A DNA stretch of 57,062 bases from positions 1 through 57,062 of the IMG/VR virus record IMGVR_UViG_3300031623_000006; one strand, 5' to 3'. The notes beneath the pieces are model-generated. The model had not been told where the DNA came from, did no database searches, and was given only the letters and a program-made list of their open reading frames with translations. Shown here one piece after another: positions 6,953 to 13,341 of this stretch; position 1 is the first letter of the stretch, and each line of letters starts with the position of its first letter. Both the position numbers and the translations under genes were made by a program. This DNA comes from a virus.

Positions 6953-7183
6953 ATGAAAACAGCGACCACAGAAACGGCAGCCGGCATCTTGGCTCGCAAC
7001 GTCAAGCGACTTCGCCTCTCTCGCGGCTGGTCACAAACGAAGCTGGCGCACAAGATGGCCCGCCCGCAACCGCGAATTTCCGAGATCGAACGCGCTGAGT
7101 TTTGTGTCGGCACGAGCGTGATTGACGCACTGGCTGAAGTGTTTGGCGTGTCTCAGTCATCGCTGCTCAGGAACCATTCTTAG
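6953..7183 (+). CDS. XRE-family helix-turn-helix regulator (likely phage repressor)
   Basis: The 76-residue protein is a single XRE/HTH_3 domain: helices at roughly residues 10-22, 26-33 (SQTKLAHKM), 37-46 (recognition helix, QPRISEIER) and a closing VIDALAEVFGVS. This is the Cro/cI-like DNA-binding fold without a C-terminal dimerisation or protease domain. The ATG at 6953 is chosen because it sits at the predicted transcription start; in-frame GTG codons at 6947 and 6923 overlap the promoter. It lies between two terminators as its own transcription unit, which fits a lysogeny or early-gene repressor. A regulator of the adjacent repeat array is also possible. Confidence 0.8.
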   Translation: MKTATTETAAGILARNVKRLRLSRGWSQTKLAHKMARPQPRISEIERAEFCVGTSVIDALAEVFGVSQSSLLRNHS

Positions 7184-7241
7184 AATCAGTAATATTTCTG
7201 CACAATGTGGCTTGCAATCATACGACCTATCGTCTAACCTT

Positions 7242-7275
7242 CCCTCGTCTGATGTGAATCGGGCGAGGGTTTTTT
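7242..7275 (+). terminator. intrinsic terminator after the repressor
   Basis: CCCTCG (7242-7247) pairs with CGAGGG (7264-7269) and is followed by a run of six T residues. It ends the repressor transcript a few bases before the first unit of the repeat array, so the array should either have its own promoter or rely on readthrough. Confidence 0.75.
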
Positions 7276-7280
7276 ATTGG

Positions 7281-7552
7281 AGTGCCAACCGAGCTTGGGG
7301 ACTGAAACAAGCCCACCGCGTGCCAGCCATTCCATCGGACTGAAACAGGAGTCAAGAGCGCAACCAGACACTCGGCCTGAAACATTGTCCAAGCGTGCAA
7401 CCATCAGTTTGGACTGAAACAACCTAATCGCGTGCAACCACGGTGCTGGACAGAAACACAAGCCGCGAGTGCTAACCAAGCCGGCCGACAGAACCACAAT
7501 ACTTGAGTGAAACCAACGTAGGCGACTGAAACAGAAACACCGCGTGCAAAGG
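7281..7552 (+). repeat. TIGR-like dual-spacer repeat array, upstream part (7 units plus a partial)
   Basis: Two short conserved blocks alternate. Block A is GCGTGCAACCA with variants GAGTGCTAACCA and GCGTGCCAGCCA; block B is GGACTGAAACA with variants. B copies start at 7299, 7337, 7374, 7411, 7448, 7486 and 7523. A copies start at 7281, 7318, 7356, 7393, 7430, 7467 and 7505, and a degenerate A is at 7542. The A-to-B gap is exactly 7 nt and the B-to-A gap exactly 8 nt each time. All gap sequences differ: AGCTTGG/AGCCCACC, TTCCATC/GGAGTCAA, GACACTC/TTGTCCAA, TCAGTTT/ACCTAATC, CGGTGCT/CAAGCCGC, AGCCGGC/CAATACTT, ACGTAGG/GAAACACC. The unit length is 37-38 nt. CTGA in block B recalls box D of C/D RNAs. 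This geometry matches TIGR arrays, whose ~36-nt guides have two spacers, and not CRISPR, whose spacers are longer. Confidence 0.85.
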
Positions 7553-7560
7553 AAACCGAA

Positions 7561-8472
7561 ATGTCAATCACGGCAGAACAAGCAAAAGCAGACGAAGTGA
7601 TTCGCGGCCTTACCGACCCATCAACGTGGGAACAACTCGCACGACTCGACAAAGACCTGAAGGATGCGGCAACCGATCTCGGACGTGTGCAAGCCCGCTA
7701 CCTCACTGACTGCTACTACCAATTGCAAGACTTCCGCATTGCATCCGCGGCTCAAGTTCGATCTGCCGAAGACGAGCCAAACCGCGTGCTTTCTTGGTTT
7801 TTCGCACAGATGCAAGTTCTGGAAAACGACATCAAGCGGGCGTTGAAAGAGTTCTCGTCGTCCTACGCTACCGGGCAATGGATGCAGTCGATCTGCGGCA
7901 TTGGCCCCGTCATCTCCGCTGGCATGTTGGCACAACTCGACATACGCGATTGCAAGACTGTAAGCCGCTGGTGGCGATTTGCCGGTCTCGACCCGACTGT
8001 GAAATGGGAGAAGAAATCCAAGCGACCCTGGAACGCCAAGCTCAAAGTTCTCTGTTGGAAACTCGGGGAATCGTTCATCAAAGTCCAGAACAAAAAAAAC
8101 GATTACTACGGCAAGATATTCCGCACCCGCAAGGACTACGAGATTGATCGCAACGAGAGCGGCGGCAACTCCGAGACGGCCGCACGCATCCTCACCGAGA
8201 AGAATTGGGACAAGACCACCGACGCTTTTAAGCACTACAGCGAGGGCCATTTGCCGCCAGCACAAATCAACGCTCGCGCCCGACGCTACGCCGTGAAGAT
8301 GTTCCTCTCGCATCTGCATCACGCGATGTTCGTCGATATGTACGGCAAGGAACCTCCTGTGCCTTACTCGTTCGAGCAGTTGGAGGGCGACCATCGGCAT
8401 TTCGTTGCGTTGCCGAACTGGCCGTTTGAGAGTAAGGGCGGCAAGCCGCTGTCTGATTTGTATGCGGAGTAA
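7561..8472 (+). CDS. tasA-like: TasA-like stand-alone Nop/Transposase_20-domain protein (TIGR-associated)
   Basis: The 303-residue protein has an N-terminal helical/coiled-coil part (about 1-105), then a helix-hairpin-helix core at 111-145 (GIGPVISAGMLAQLDI...RWWRFAGLDP). A basic stretch (KKSKRPWN) and further helices run to about 260. The core is what is annotated as Transposase_20 in IS110/IS116 transposases, related to the Nop domain of box C/D RNPs. The DEDD RuvC-like catalytic domain of IS110 enzymes is missing, as are any HNH or RuvC nuclease motifs. A Nop-only protein beside a dual-spacer array matches the TasA type of TIGR-Tas systems; RNA binding and guided DNA recognition are inferred. 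The start at 7561 follows AAAGGAAA, which grows out of the last, degenerate A block. The TAA stop lies inside the first block of the downstream array part. An inactive IS110 remnant is less likely, because the array is regular and the frame intact. Confidence 0.8.
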   Translation: MSITAEQAKADEVIRGLTDPSTWEQLARLDKDLKDAATDLGRVQARYLTDCYYQLQDFRIASAAQVRSAEDEPNRVLSWFFAQMQVLENDIKRALKEFSSSYATGQWMQSICGIGPVISAGMLAQLDIRDCKTVSRWWRFAGLDPTVKWEKKSKRPWNAKLKVLCWKLGESFIKVQNKKNDYYGKIFRTRKDYEIDRNESGGNSETAARILTEKNWDKTTDAFKHYSEGHLPPAQINARARRYAVKMFLSHLHHAMFVDMYGKEPPVPYSFEQLEGDHRHFVALPNWPFESKGGKPLSDLYAE

Positions 8473-8572
8473 CAACCAGCGATTGAGACTGAATCATATT
8501 ATCTGCGTGCAACCAAAATTGTGGACAGAAACAAGATAGCCGAGTGCCAACCACGACCCCGGAATGGAAACA
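8467..8572 (+). repeat. TIGR-like array, downstream part (3 units)
   Basis: The same A and B blocks continue after the gene. A blocks are at 8467-8478 (GAGTAACAACCA, overlapping the gene's stop codon), 8505-8515 (GCGTGCAACCA) and 8542-8553. B blocks are at 8486-8496 (AGACTGAATCA), 8523-8533 (GGACAGAAACA) and 8561-8572 (degenerate). Gaps again are exactly 7 nt (GCGATTG, AAATTGT, CGACCCC) and 8 nt (TATTATCT, AGATAGCC). The last B block is the most diverged, as expected at an array end. Confidence 0.85.
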
Positions 8573-8609
8573 CACCGCGATGACAGGAACGCGGCGGGGC
8601 GTGTTTTTT
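8571..8609 (+). terminator. terminator-like hairpin closing the array
   Basis: A GC-rich hairpin with CCGCG (8575-8579) pairing CGCGG (8589-8593), and ACAC able to pair with GTGT further out, is followed by six T residues ending at 8609. It directly follows the last repeat and would end the array/tas transcript before csrA. Confidence 0.6.
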
Positions 8610-8632
8610 AACCATCAACCAAGGGAATGAAT

Positions 8633-8860
8633 ATGTTGGTACTTTCTCGGAGAGCCGGACAGGTAATTTCAATCGGTGACAACATCACAGTTACCGTCAC
8701 CGACATTGGACCGCGTCACGTGAAGCTGGGAATCGTTGCGCCAAACCTGCCGATTGTTCGCGACGACGCAATCAGGCGCAACTACAGACCCGGCTCGATG
8801 CAGACGCCCGCCGATGTTGCGAAGCGAACGCGGGACCAAGACGACTGGATGTCGCCATGA
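8633..8860 (+). CDS. csrA: CsrA-family RNA-binding translational regulator
   Basis: The 75-residue protein begins MLVLSRRAGQ and continues through ISIGDNITVTV and VKLGIVAPNLPIVRDDAI, the five-strand core of CsrA/RsmA. The RNA-contacting N-terminal L-R-R and the Arg of the VRDD turn are present. CsrA dimers bind GGA motifs near ribosome-binding sites. The ATG at 8633 is chosen over 8627 because AAGGGA at 8621-8626 gives correct spacing and the family starts with MLVL. A ~15-residue C-terminal extension is not part of the core. The gene overlaps the following GNAT gene by four bases. Its target could be host or phage leaders, many of which carry GGA near the start. Confidence 0.9.
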   Translation: MLVLSRRAGQVISIGDNITVTVTDIGPRHVKLGIVAPNLPIVRDDAIRRNYRPGSMQTPADVAKRTRDQDDWMSP

Positions 8861-9348
8861 ATTTGATGCTCCGATGGATAATTCGCAGGGACGTGGACGA
8901 AGTTGTTCAAATCGAAGAATCATCGTTCGGTGCGCCGTGGACTGAAGGGGAATTTATGCGGTGCCTGAAACAACGGGAAGTGGTCGGCATGGTGGCCGAG
9001 CATGACCACGAAATCGCGGGCTTCATAATTTACGAACTGCACAAGTCGAAGCTCTGGATTTTGAATTTCGCCGTCTCACCATCAATGCGGCGGATGGGAG
9101 TGGGACAACAGTTGGTTGCCTGCCTCATCGGCAAGCTGTCGCAACAGCGGCGAAACCAAATTGTGTTGGACGTGCGAGAGACGAACCTCGACGCGCAACT
9201 GTTCTTTCGCGCACAGGGATTCAGCGCGGCTGGCATTATCCCTGAGCGGTACGACGACGGGGAAGACGCATATCACTTCCAACACAACCTGCAACCACTG
9301 GAGCATGAGCCAGTCAACCGACTGTCGGCGTTTTTTGATGAATCGTGA
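8857..9348 (+). CDS. RimI-like GNAT N-acetyltransferase
   Basis: The 163-residue protein follows the GNAT plan: an N-terminal IRRDVDEVVQIEESSF segment, the W-containing acceptor loop, a central strand LWILNFAVSP, motif A RRMGVGQQLV (R-x-x-G-x-G/A, acetyl-CoA pyrophosphate binding) and ETNLDAQLFFRAQGF (motif B). This resembles RimI, which acetylates the N-terminus of ribosomal protein S18; the phage substrate is unknown. It starts by ATGA overlap with csrA, so the two are co-translated. The ~25-residue tail after the domain is unusual. Confidence 0.85.
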   Translation: MNLMLRWIIRRDVDEVVQIEESSFGAPWTEGEFMRCLKQREVVGMVAEHDHEIAGFIIYELHKSKLWILNFAVSPSMRRMGVGQQLVACLIGKLSQQRRNQIVLDVRETNLDAQLFFRAQGFSAAGIIPERYDDGEDAYHFQHNLQPLEHEPVNRLSAFFDES

Positions 9349-9362
9349 AATGGAGTTCCGCC

Positions 9363-9560
9363 GTGCAACATGCCGATTACACACCGCAGAAATGCCGCAG
9401 GCTGCGTGAGTCAATATTTCAAAATTCGCCCAATTCAAAACCGGTTGACAACATAACGAGGGCAGAACGCATCTGGGAACAGTACGTCGCCTCGTGGGGC
9501 GGCGACAGGGAAGTGTCGGCGGAACTGCTGAGGCGACATCGAGAGGCGAGGGGACTGTAA
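9363..9560 (+). CDS. unknown 65-residue basic protein (GTG start)
   Basis: GTG at 9363 is preceded by GGAG at 9352-9355. An earlier in-frame GTG at 9345 overlaps the previous stop and is an alternative. The product is basic and helical, ending in LLRRHREARGL. No family recognised. Confidence 0.5.
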   Translation: MQHADYTPQKCRRLRESIFQNSPNSKPVDNITRAERIWEQYVASWGGDREVSAELLRRHREARGL

Positions 9561-9561
9561 G

Positions 9562-9921
9562 TTGCATTTTTACGAAACCACGATATGCGAGTTGGGCGGA
9601 ATGCTGTCCGTTTCGCTCGATGTTGAGGTTGAGTGCGATTTGTTTGAGGAAGAGAAGGCGACGAATGATTATCCAGGATCGCCCGGACACATCGACATTA
9701 CTGGCGTTGTTGTCCGCAGAATGGTTGGTGACGGGTACAGCATCAACCTTGACGACCGACCGGATTGGCGTGCTGACGCGGACGCAACCGCACTGGCCTG
9801 GGTTCGGGCGAACGACGAGAGCGTGTGCGAGGAAATCGCCGAGGATATCGCTGGGCGCGACGAGGCGGCACTGGAGTCTTACTACGAACACAAACGTGAA
9901 CAGAGGAGAGAAACCGAATGA
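9562..9921 (+). CDS. unknown 119-residue acidic protein (TTG start)
   Basis: TTG at 9562 follows a GAGGGGACTG tract. The protein opens with two beta strands (MLSVSLDVEVECDL) and ends in an acidic-then-basic helix. Small phage proteins with this strand-rich opening and an ITGVVVRR segment are common near replication genes, but their role is unknown. It overlaps the next start by ATGA. Confidence 0.6.
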   Translation: MHFYETTICELGGMLSVSLDVEVECDLFEEEKATNDYPGSPGHIDITGVVVRRMVGDGYSINLDDRPDWRADADATALAWVRANDESVCEEIAEDIAGRDEAALESYYEHKREQRRETE

Positions 9922-10175
9922 CCACAGATACGATTGAGCAGCCGATTATCGAAACCACCTACGAGGCACCGAAGCACATCCTGAAGCACCGCGACATCCC
10001 CGCATGCAGAATTACGGTGGTTGACACAAACCCACAGGCGACGTTCGACATTTCGAGTTTCTATATCTCGGACGACGTGAAGGGTATTAAGCAAATCAAC
10101 GCTCTCCGCGATCTGCTGGACGCGGCGGTTGGCAAGGCAAACGAACTGGACGCGGCGAACGGACGCGGCGATTGA
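9918..10175 (+). CDS. unknown 85-residue protein
   Basis: ATG at 9918 overlaps the previous stop, with GAGGAGA just upstream. The product has a disordered N-terminus, a central strand pair and a C-terminal alanine-rich helix. No family recognised. Confidence 0.6.
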   Translation: MTTDTIEQPIIETTYEAPKHILKHRDIPACRITVVDTNPQATFDISSFYISDDVKGIKQINALRDLLDAAVGKANELDAANGRGD

Positions 10176-10273
10176 CGGACCTTACTCGTACAACGGTGGA
10201 CTCTGCAAATGCCATTAGCTGAAGCGTCTCAGCGAATTTTCCACTCGGGCATCAAGATACGAGGAAGACGCCA

Positions 10274-10669
10274 ATGCCCAAGCAACTAACATTGCCAACC
10301 ATCCTGCCTGAACGACTGGAGAGGTTCCTGTTGTTCCACCGGGAAAATCCCGATGTCTATTCGATGTTCAGGTTTTTTGCCTTGGAGGCGAAGCGAAGCG
10401 GTGTGTCCCATTACGGTGGCCGAGCAATTGCCGAGAGAATTCGGTGGCACAAAACAGTTGAGAATCGTGTAGGCGAATTCAAATACAACGACCACCTAAC
10501 CGGTTACTACACGCGGCTGTTGATGCTGGTTGAGCCAATGCTGTTTGGGGGTTTCTTTGAAAGAAGAGACGCCCGGTTCGACGCCGATGATGAGACTCTG
10601 CTTTTCCATTTTAGTCAACTGCAAGGTGACACAGACCATGACACTCGAAAACGCAATCAACGCAATTAA
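10274..10669 (+). CDS. conserved phage protein (FHRENPxVY/AERIRWH type), function unknown
   Basis: ATG at 10274 follows GAGGAAG. The 131-residue protein carries FHRENPDVYSMFRFFA, the AIAERIRWHKTVE segment and YYTRLLMLVEPMLFGGFFERR. I know this arrangement from a widespread phage protein found next to recombination nucleases. It is probably DNA-associated, but no activity is established. The 98-bp spacer before it holds nothing I can identify. Its 3' end overlaps the next gene by 32 bases. Confidence 0.75.
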   Translation: MPKQLTLPTILPERLERFLLFHRENPDVYSMFRFFALEAKRSGVSHYGGRAIAERIRWHKTVENRVGEFKYNDHLTGYYTRLLMLVEPMLFGGFFERRDARFDADDETLLFHFSQLQGDTDHDTRKRNQRN

Positions 10670-11744
10670 CGACGCCATGCACGACGTCACCGACGAGATG
10701 CAGTTGCTCGCCGCAACGAAGGTCAAGTCTCTAATGCACGGCTACGACCGGAAGTGGAAGTACGCGGAATGGGCGACGATTTCCTTGGAAGACACCGTTC
10801 ACTTGCCAATCGTAAATCCAGCAACGGGCCGCTCGTCCCGCACCTACACGCAAGCGGGAAAGCATGATGGAATTATCGATGGGTACGGCAAACGACTGCT
10901 GCTCGAACACAAAACAACCAGCGACGACATCGAAGATCCGAACTCGACCTATTGGCGTCGGCTGGATATTGACGCACAGGTCTCGCAGTACATGCTCCAA
11001 AAATGGCAGGGCGGCGACAAACTCGACGGCACATTGTACGACGTGATTCGCAAACCGGGGATTCGTCCCAAAAAAATTGCGAATCGCGACCGGCAAGCAA
11101 TCCTGGCGACTGGCGAGTATTTCGGAATTAAAGTGTCTGAATTGACCATGCGGTCGTTTTCTGTTGGAAATGATCGCGAGAACAATGAGCTTTACTTCAA
11201 TCGCTTGCGTCGGGAAGTCCTCGATAATCCAGCAAAATACTTTCAGAGGAAACCAATCTATCGCATGGATCACGAGGTTGTCGAGTATGCAAGCGAACTG
11301 TGGAACATCGCGAAAACCATCGGCGAAGCATCGCGAGAAGATACGCACTACCGGAACTCAGAAGCGTGCATGACATGGGGTTCTCCATGCGAATACCTGG
11401 GAGTTTGTTCGGGTCACGACACGATCGATTCTGACAAGTGGGAATCAATCGAAACGGTTCACTCCGAACTGGACGGTGAGTTTCCAGACGGCGGGCGCAC
11501 CGTATTGACCTGTTCGCGAATGAAGACGTTTCAAACGTGTAGGCGTAAACACCAATACCGCTACATTCTCGGCAAACGTCGCCGAGATGACGAGGGGCGA
11601 GAAGCCCTGTTCTTAGGCACCATCATGCATCTTGCGTTAGAGGCTTGGTGGGGCCAATTTACGGAGGAAGCCAGCAATGGCGACAGCAGCAACGGGTCCC
11701 CGGCCATCGAGGTCGGCCAACCAAGAGAGTCCGAGATTTCTTGA
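10638..11744 (+). CDS. PD-(D/E)XK nuclease with apparently permuted Fe-S/N-terminal segment
   Basis: The 368-residue protein belongs to the RecB/AddB/Cas4-like PD-(D/E)XK exonucleases. D77 (AGKHDGII), E90-x-K92 (LLLEHKTT) and Q114 form the active site. C244, C251 and C257 are three of the four expected Fe-S cysteines. The segment that normally starts these proteins, SRMKTFQTCRRKHQYRY...FLGTIMHLALEAWW with the fourth cysteine C301 and conserved H331, is here at residues 293-338, after the catalytic core. The order is therefore circularly permuted relative to relatives I know. ATG at 10638 follows AAGGTGA; an open frame extends upstream to 10530 but encodes nothing similar. With the following ATPase it forms a recombination module that would process DNA ends. 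Confidence 0.8.
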   Translation: MTLENAINAINDAMHDVTDEMQLLAATKVKSLMHGYDRKWKYAEWATISLEDTVHLPIVNPATGRSSRTYTQAGKHDGIIDGYGKRLLLEHKTTSDDIEDPNSTYWRRLDIDAQVSQYMLQKWQGGDKLDGTLYDVIRKPGIRPKKIANRDRQAILATGEYFGIKVSELTMRSFSVGNDRENNELYFNRLRREVLDNPAKYFQRKPIYRMDHEVVEYASELWNIAKTIGEASREDTHYRNSEACMTWGSPCEYLGVCSGHDTIDSDKWESIETVHSELDGEFPDGGRTVLTCSRMKTFQTCRRKHQYRYILGKRRRDDEGREALFLGTIMHLALEAWWGQFTEEASNGDSSNGSPAIEVGQPRESEIS

Positions 11745-12531
11745 TCGTGTCAGTAGCAAAGGTTCTGGTTTGCCGAGCCGCGTGTGCATGCACGCTGTTG
11801 AAAAGTTTGGCAAAACGTCGTTCGCCGCTCATGCGCCGGGCGTGATCTTTGGCATGACGAAAGGTGAGACAGGATTAGAGTCACTCATTGACTCGAATCA
11901 GTTGCCAGCGGTGCCCCACTTCCCAACGTGGGAAACACACGCCGATATGATGCAGTCAATTGAGGAATTAACCACCCAGGACCACAACTACAAGACCCTC
12001 GCAATTGACACCCTGAACGGGGCTGCCGCGCTGGTGTGTGACCACGTCTGCCAGCGTGAATACAACGGCGACTGGGGACAGAAAGGATTTACCGGCTACA
12101 TGCGAGGCTATGAAGTCGCGACGACCGACTGGCGAGAATTGCTCGTGGCATTAGATCGTCTGCGATCTGAACGCAAGATGGGAATCATTTGTTTGGTGCA
12201 CACGAAGGTCAAGACCTTCAAGTCACCCGACACTGAAGATTACGACCGCTATCAGCCAGACATGCACGACAAGCTGTGGGGTCTGTCTCACAAATGGTTT
12301 GACGTGATTATGTTCGGTAATTTCTATACGGAAGTTGTCGAAACCGGCGCGAAGAGCAAAGGTAAAGGTGGACAGAATCGAGTGCTATATACCGAGCGTC
12401 ATGCTGCCTATGACGCAGGGAATCGCCTGGGACTCCCCGAGGAAATTGAGATGGGGTCGTCTGGGGCAGAAGCGTGGGACAATTTCAAAGCAGCAGTCAC
12501 TGAAGCACGAACCACGAAAGGCGGTGAATGA
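11677..12531 (+). CDS. Sak4-like / AAA_24 RecA-fold ATPase (recombination)
   Basis: The 284-residue protein has a RecA-type P-loop at residues 39-49 (AVEKFGKTSF; the first glycine is replaced, as is often seen in this phage family). A Walker B-like strand LAIDTLNG is near 105, and CLVHTKVK is the sensor strand. This is the arrangement of phage AAA_24/Sak4 proteins, single-strand annealing or Rad51-like recombinases. ATG at 11677 has GGAGG upstream and overlaps the nuclease gene by 68 bases in another frame. Neighbouring nuclease and SSB-like genes support the role. Confidence 0.75.
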   Translation: MATAATGPRPSRSANQESPRFLDRVSSKGSGLPSRVCMHAVEKFGKTSFAAHAPGVIFGMTKGETGLESLIDSNQLPAVPHFPTWETHADMMQSIEELTTQDHNYKTLAIDTLNGAAALVCDHVCQREYNGDWGQKGFTGYMRGYEVATTDWRELLVALDRLRSERKMGIICLVHTKVKTFKSPDTEDYDRYQPDMHDKLWGLSHKWFDVIMFGNFYTEVVETGAKSKGKGGQNRVLYTERHAAYDAGNRLGLPEEIEMGSSGAEAWDNFKAAVTEARTTKGGE

Positions 12532-13079
12532 ACATGAGACAGCCAGAATATAAAGAGGGAAACTACGTCGCCAAGGTGGTGGATCAGGCATTCACGGAAA
12601 CTCGGGAAAAAAAGAAGCCCATGATCGTTCTGCGGGTGACAATCAACAACCTGCTGGTGGATGCTGGAACAAAATTTGAGGAACTCCAGAACCTCGCAAA
12701 CCACTACGAACGCAAGATTCATCTTGTCATCAACCACGACAGCGATAAGGCGATGGAGTTTCTTCTCAAGAAGCTGCGATATGCAGGGTTTGAAAAACCA
12801 TCGTTCCGCGACTTTAACCTTGCCGGATCGACCGTTCGATGCACTTGCAGTCACGACCTTTCAAGCGAGTATCCAGAAAACTGGGACTTGATGCTCCCCC
12901 CTCGCGAAAGCACCCCGCTGGTGCATGACCCTAAACTGTCAAAAAAGATGGACGCGCTCTTCGGAAAGGCGCTCAAGGAACCGATCACCAATTCGGCTGA
13001 ATCGCCAATCGAAACGGACGTGGAACCACCGCGAGAGGACGCACCAATACTGCCACCGGACGATGAGGTTCCGTTCTAG
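12528..13079 (+). CDS. SSB-like single-stranded DNA-binding protein with acidic tail
   Basis: The start overlaps the ATPase stop (ATGA at 12528); a second ATG two codons on is an alternative. The first ~120 residues alternate strands and short helices, in the manner of the DUF669-type phage proteins that accompany Sak4-like ATPases. The C-terminus is an acidic, proline-rich linker ending DDEVPF, the signature of bacterial SSB tails (DDDIPF) that recruit repair proteins. It is probably the phage's own ssDNA-binding protein, working with the preceding nuclease and ATPase. Confidence 0.65.
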   Translation: MNMRQPEYKEGNYVAKVVDQAFTETREKKKPMIVLRVTINNLLVDAGTKFEELQNLANHYERKIHLVINHDSDKAMEFLLKKLRYAGFEKPSFRDFNLAGSTVRCTCSHDLSSEYPENWDLMLPPRESTPLVHDPKLSKKMDALFGKALKEPITNSAESPIETDVEPPREDAPILPPDDEVPF

Positions 13080-13149
13080 CGGCAGCCATCCCCGACGACG
13101 TGAGACAACAGGTCTAGCAGAAACTTGATCAACTACAGGAGTCCGGGGC

Positions 13150-13341
13150 ATGAACAACGACGAAATGGCGTGGCGAAAACGTCCATCATGCCCCGGAGCC
13201 TGGGTTTGCATCGGCGAGGGCAGACTGGCGGGACACGACACGGTGATGGATCTCACGCAGGACGATATCGACACCGGCGCACCGTTCTACTCGAGCGCGG
13301 TGTTCGGACCAATTCCATCCCAACCGGACACCGTTGAATAA
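13150..13341 (+). CDS. unknown 63-residue protein
   Basis: ATG at 13150 follows AGGAG and GGGGC. The product contains CPGAWVCIGEG and ends in a proline-rich tail. No family recognised. The TAA stop shares a base with the next ATG. Confidence 0.55.
   Translation: MNNDEMAWRKRPSCPGAWVCIGEGRLAGHDTVMDLTQDDIDTGAPFYSSAVFGPIPSQPDTVE

Noticed and set aside
7561-8472. Active IS110-family transposase
   Set aside because: The N-terminal DEDD/RuvC-like catalytic domain is missing and no element ends are visible, so only the Transposase_20/Nop-like part remains.
7621-8475. Minus-strand 284-residue open frame opposite the tas-like gene
   Set aside because: Composition is that of a reverse-complement shadow of a real coding frame; there is no ribosome-binding site or recognisable domain.
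7281-8572. CRISPR array
   Set aside because: Repeats are 11-12 nt and variable segments only 7-8 nt, with two different alternating blocks; CRISPR repeats and spacers are about 25-40 nt and no cas gene is present.
10176-10273. Small coding frame in the 98-bp spacer
   Set aside because: The only ATG frame lacks a ribosome-binding site and runs into the next gene out of frame.
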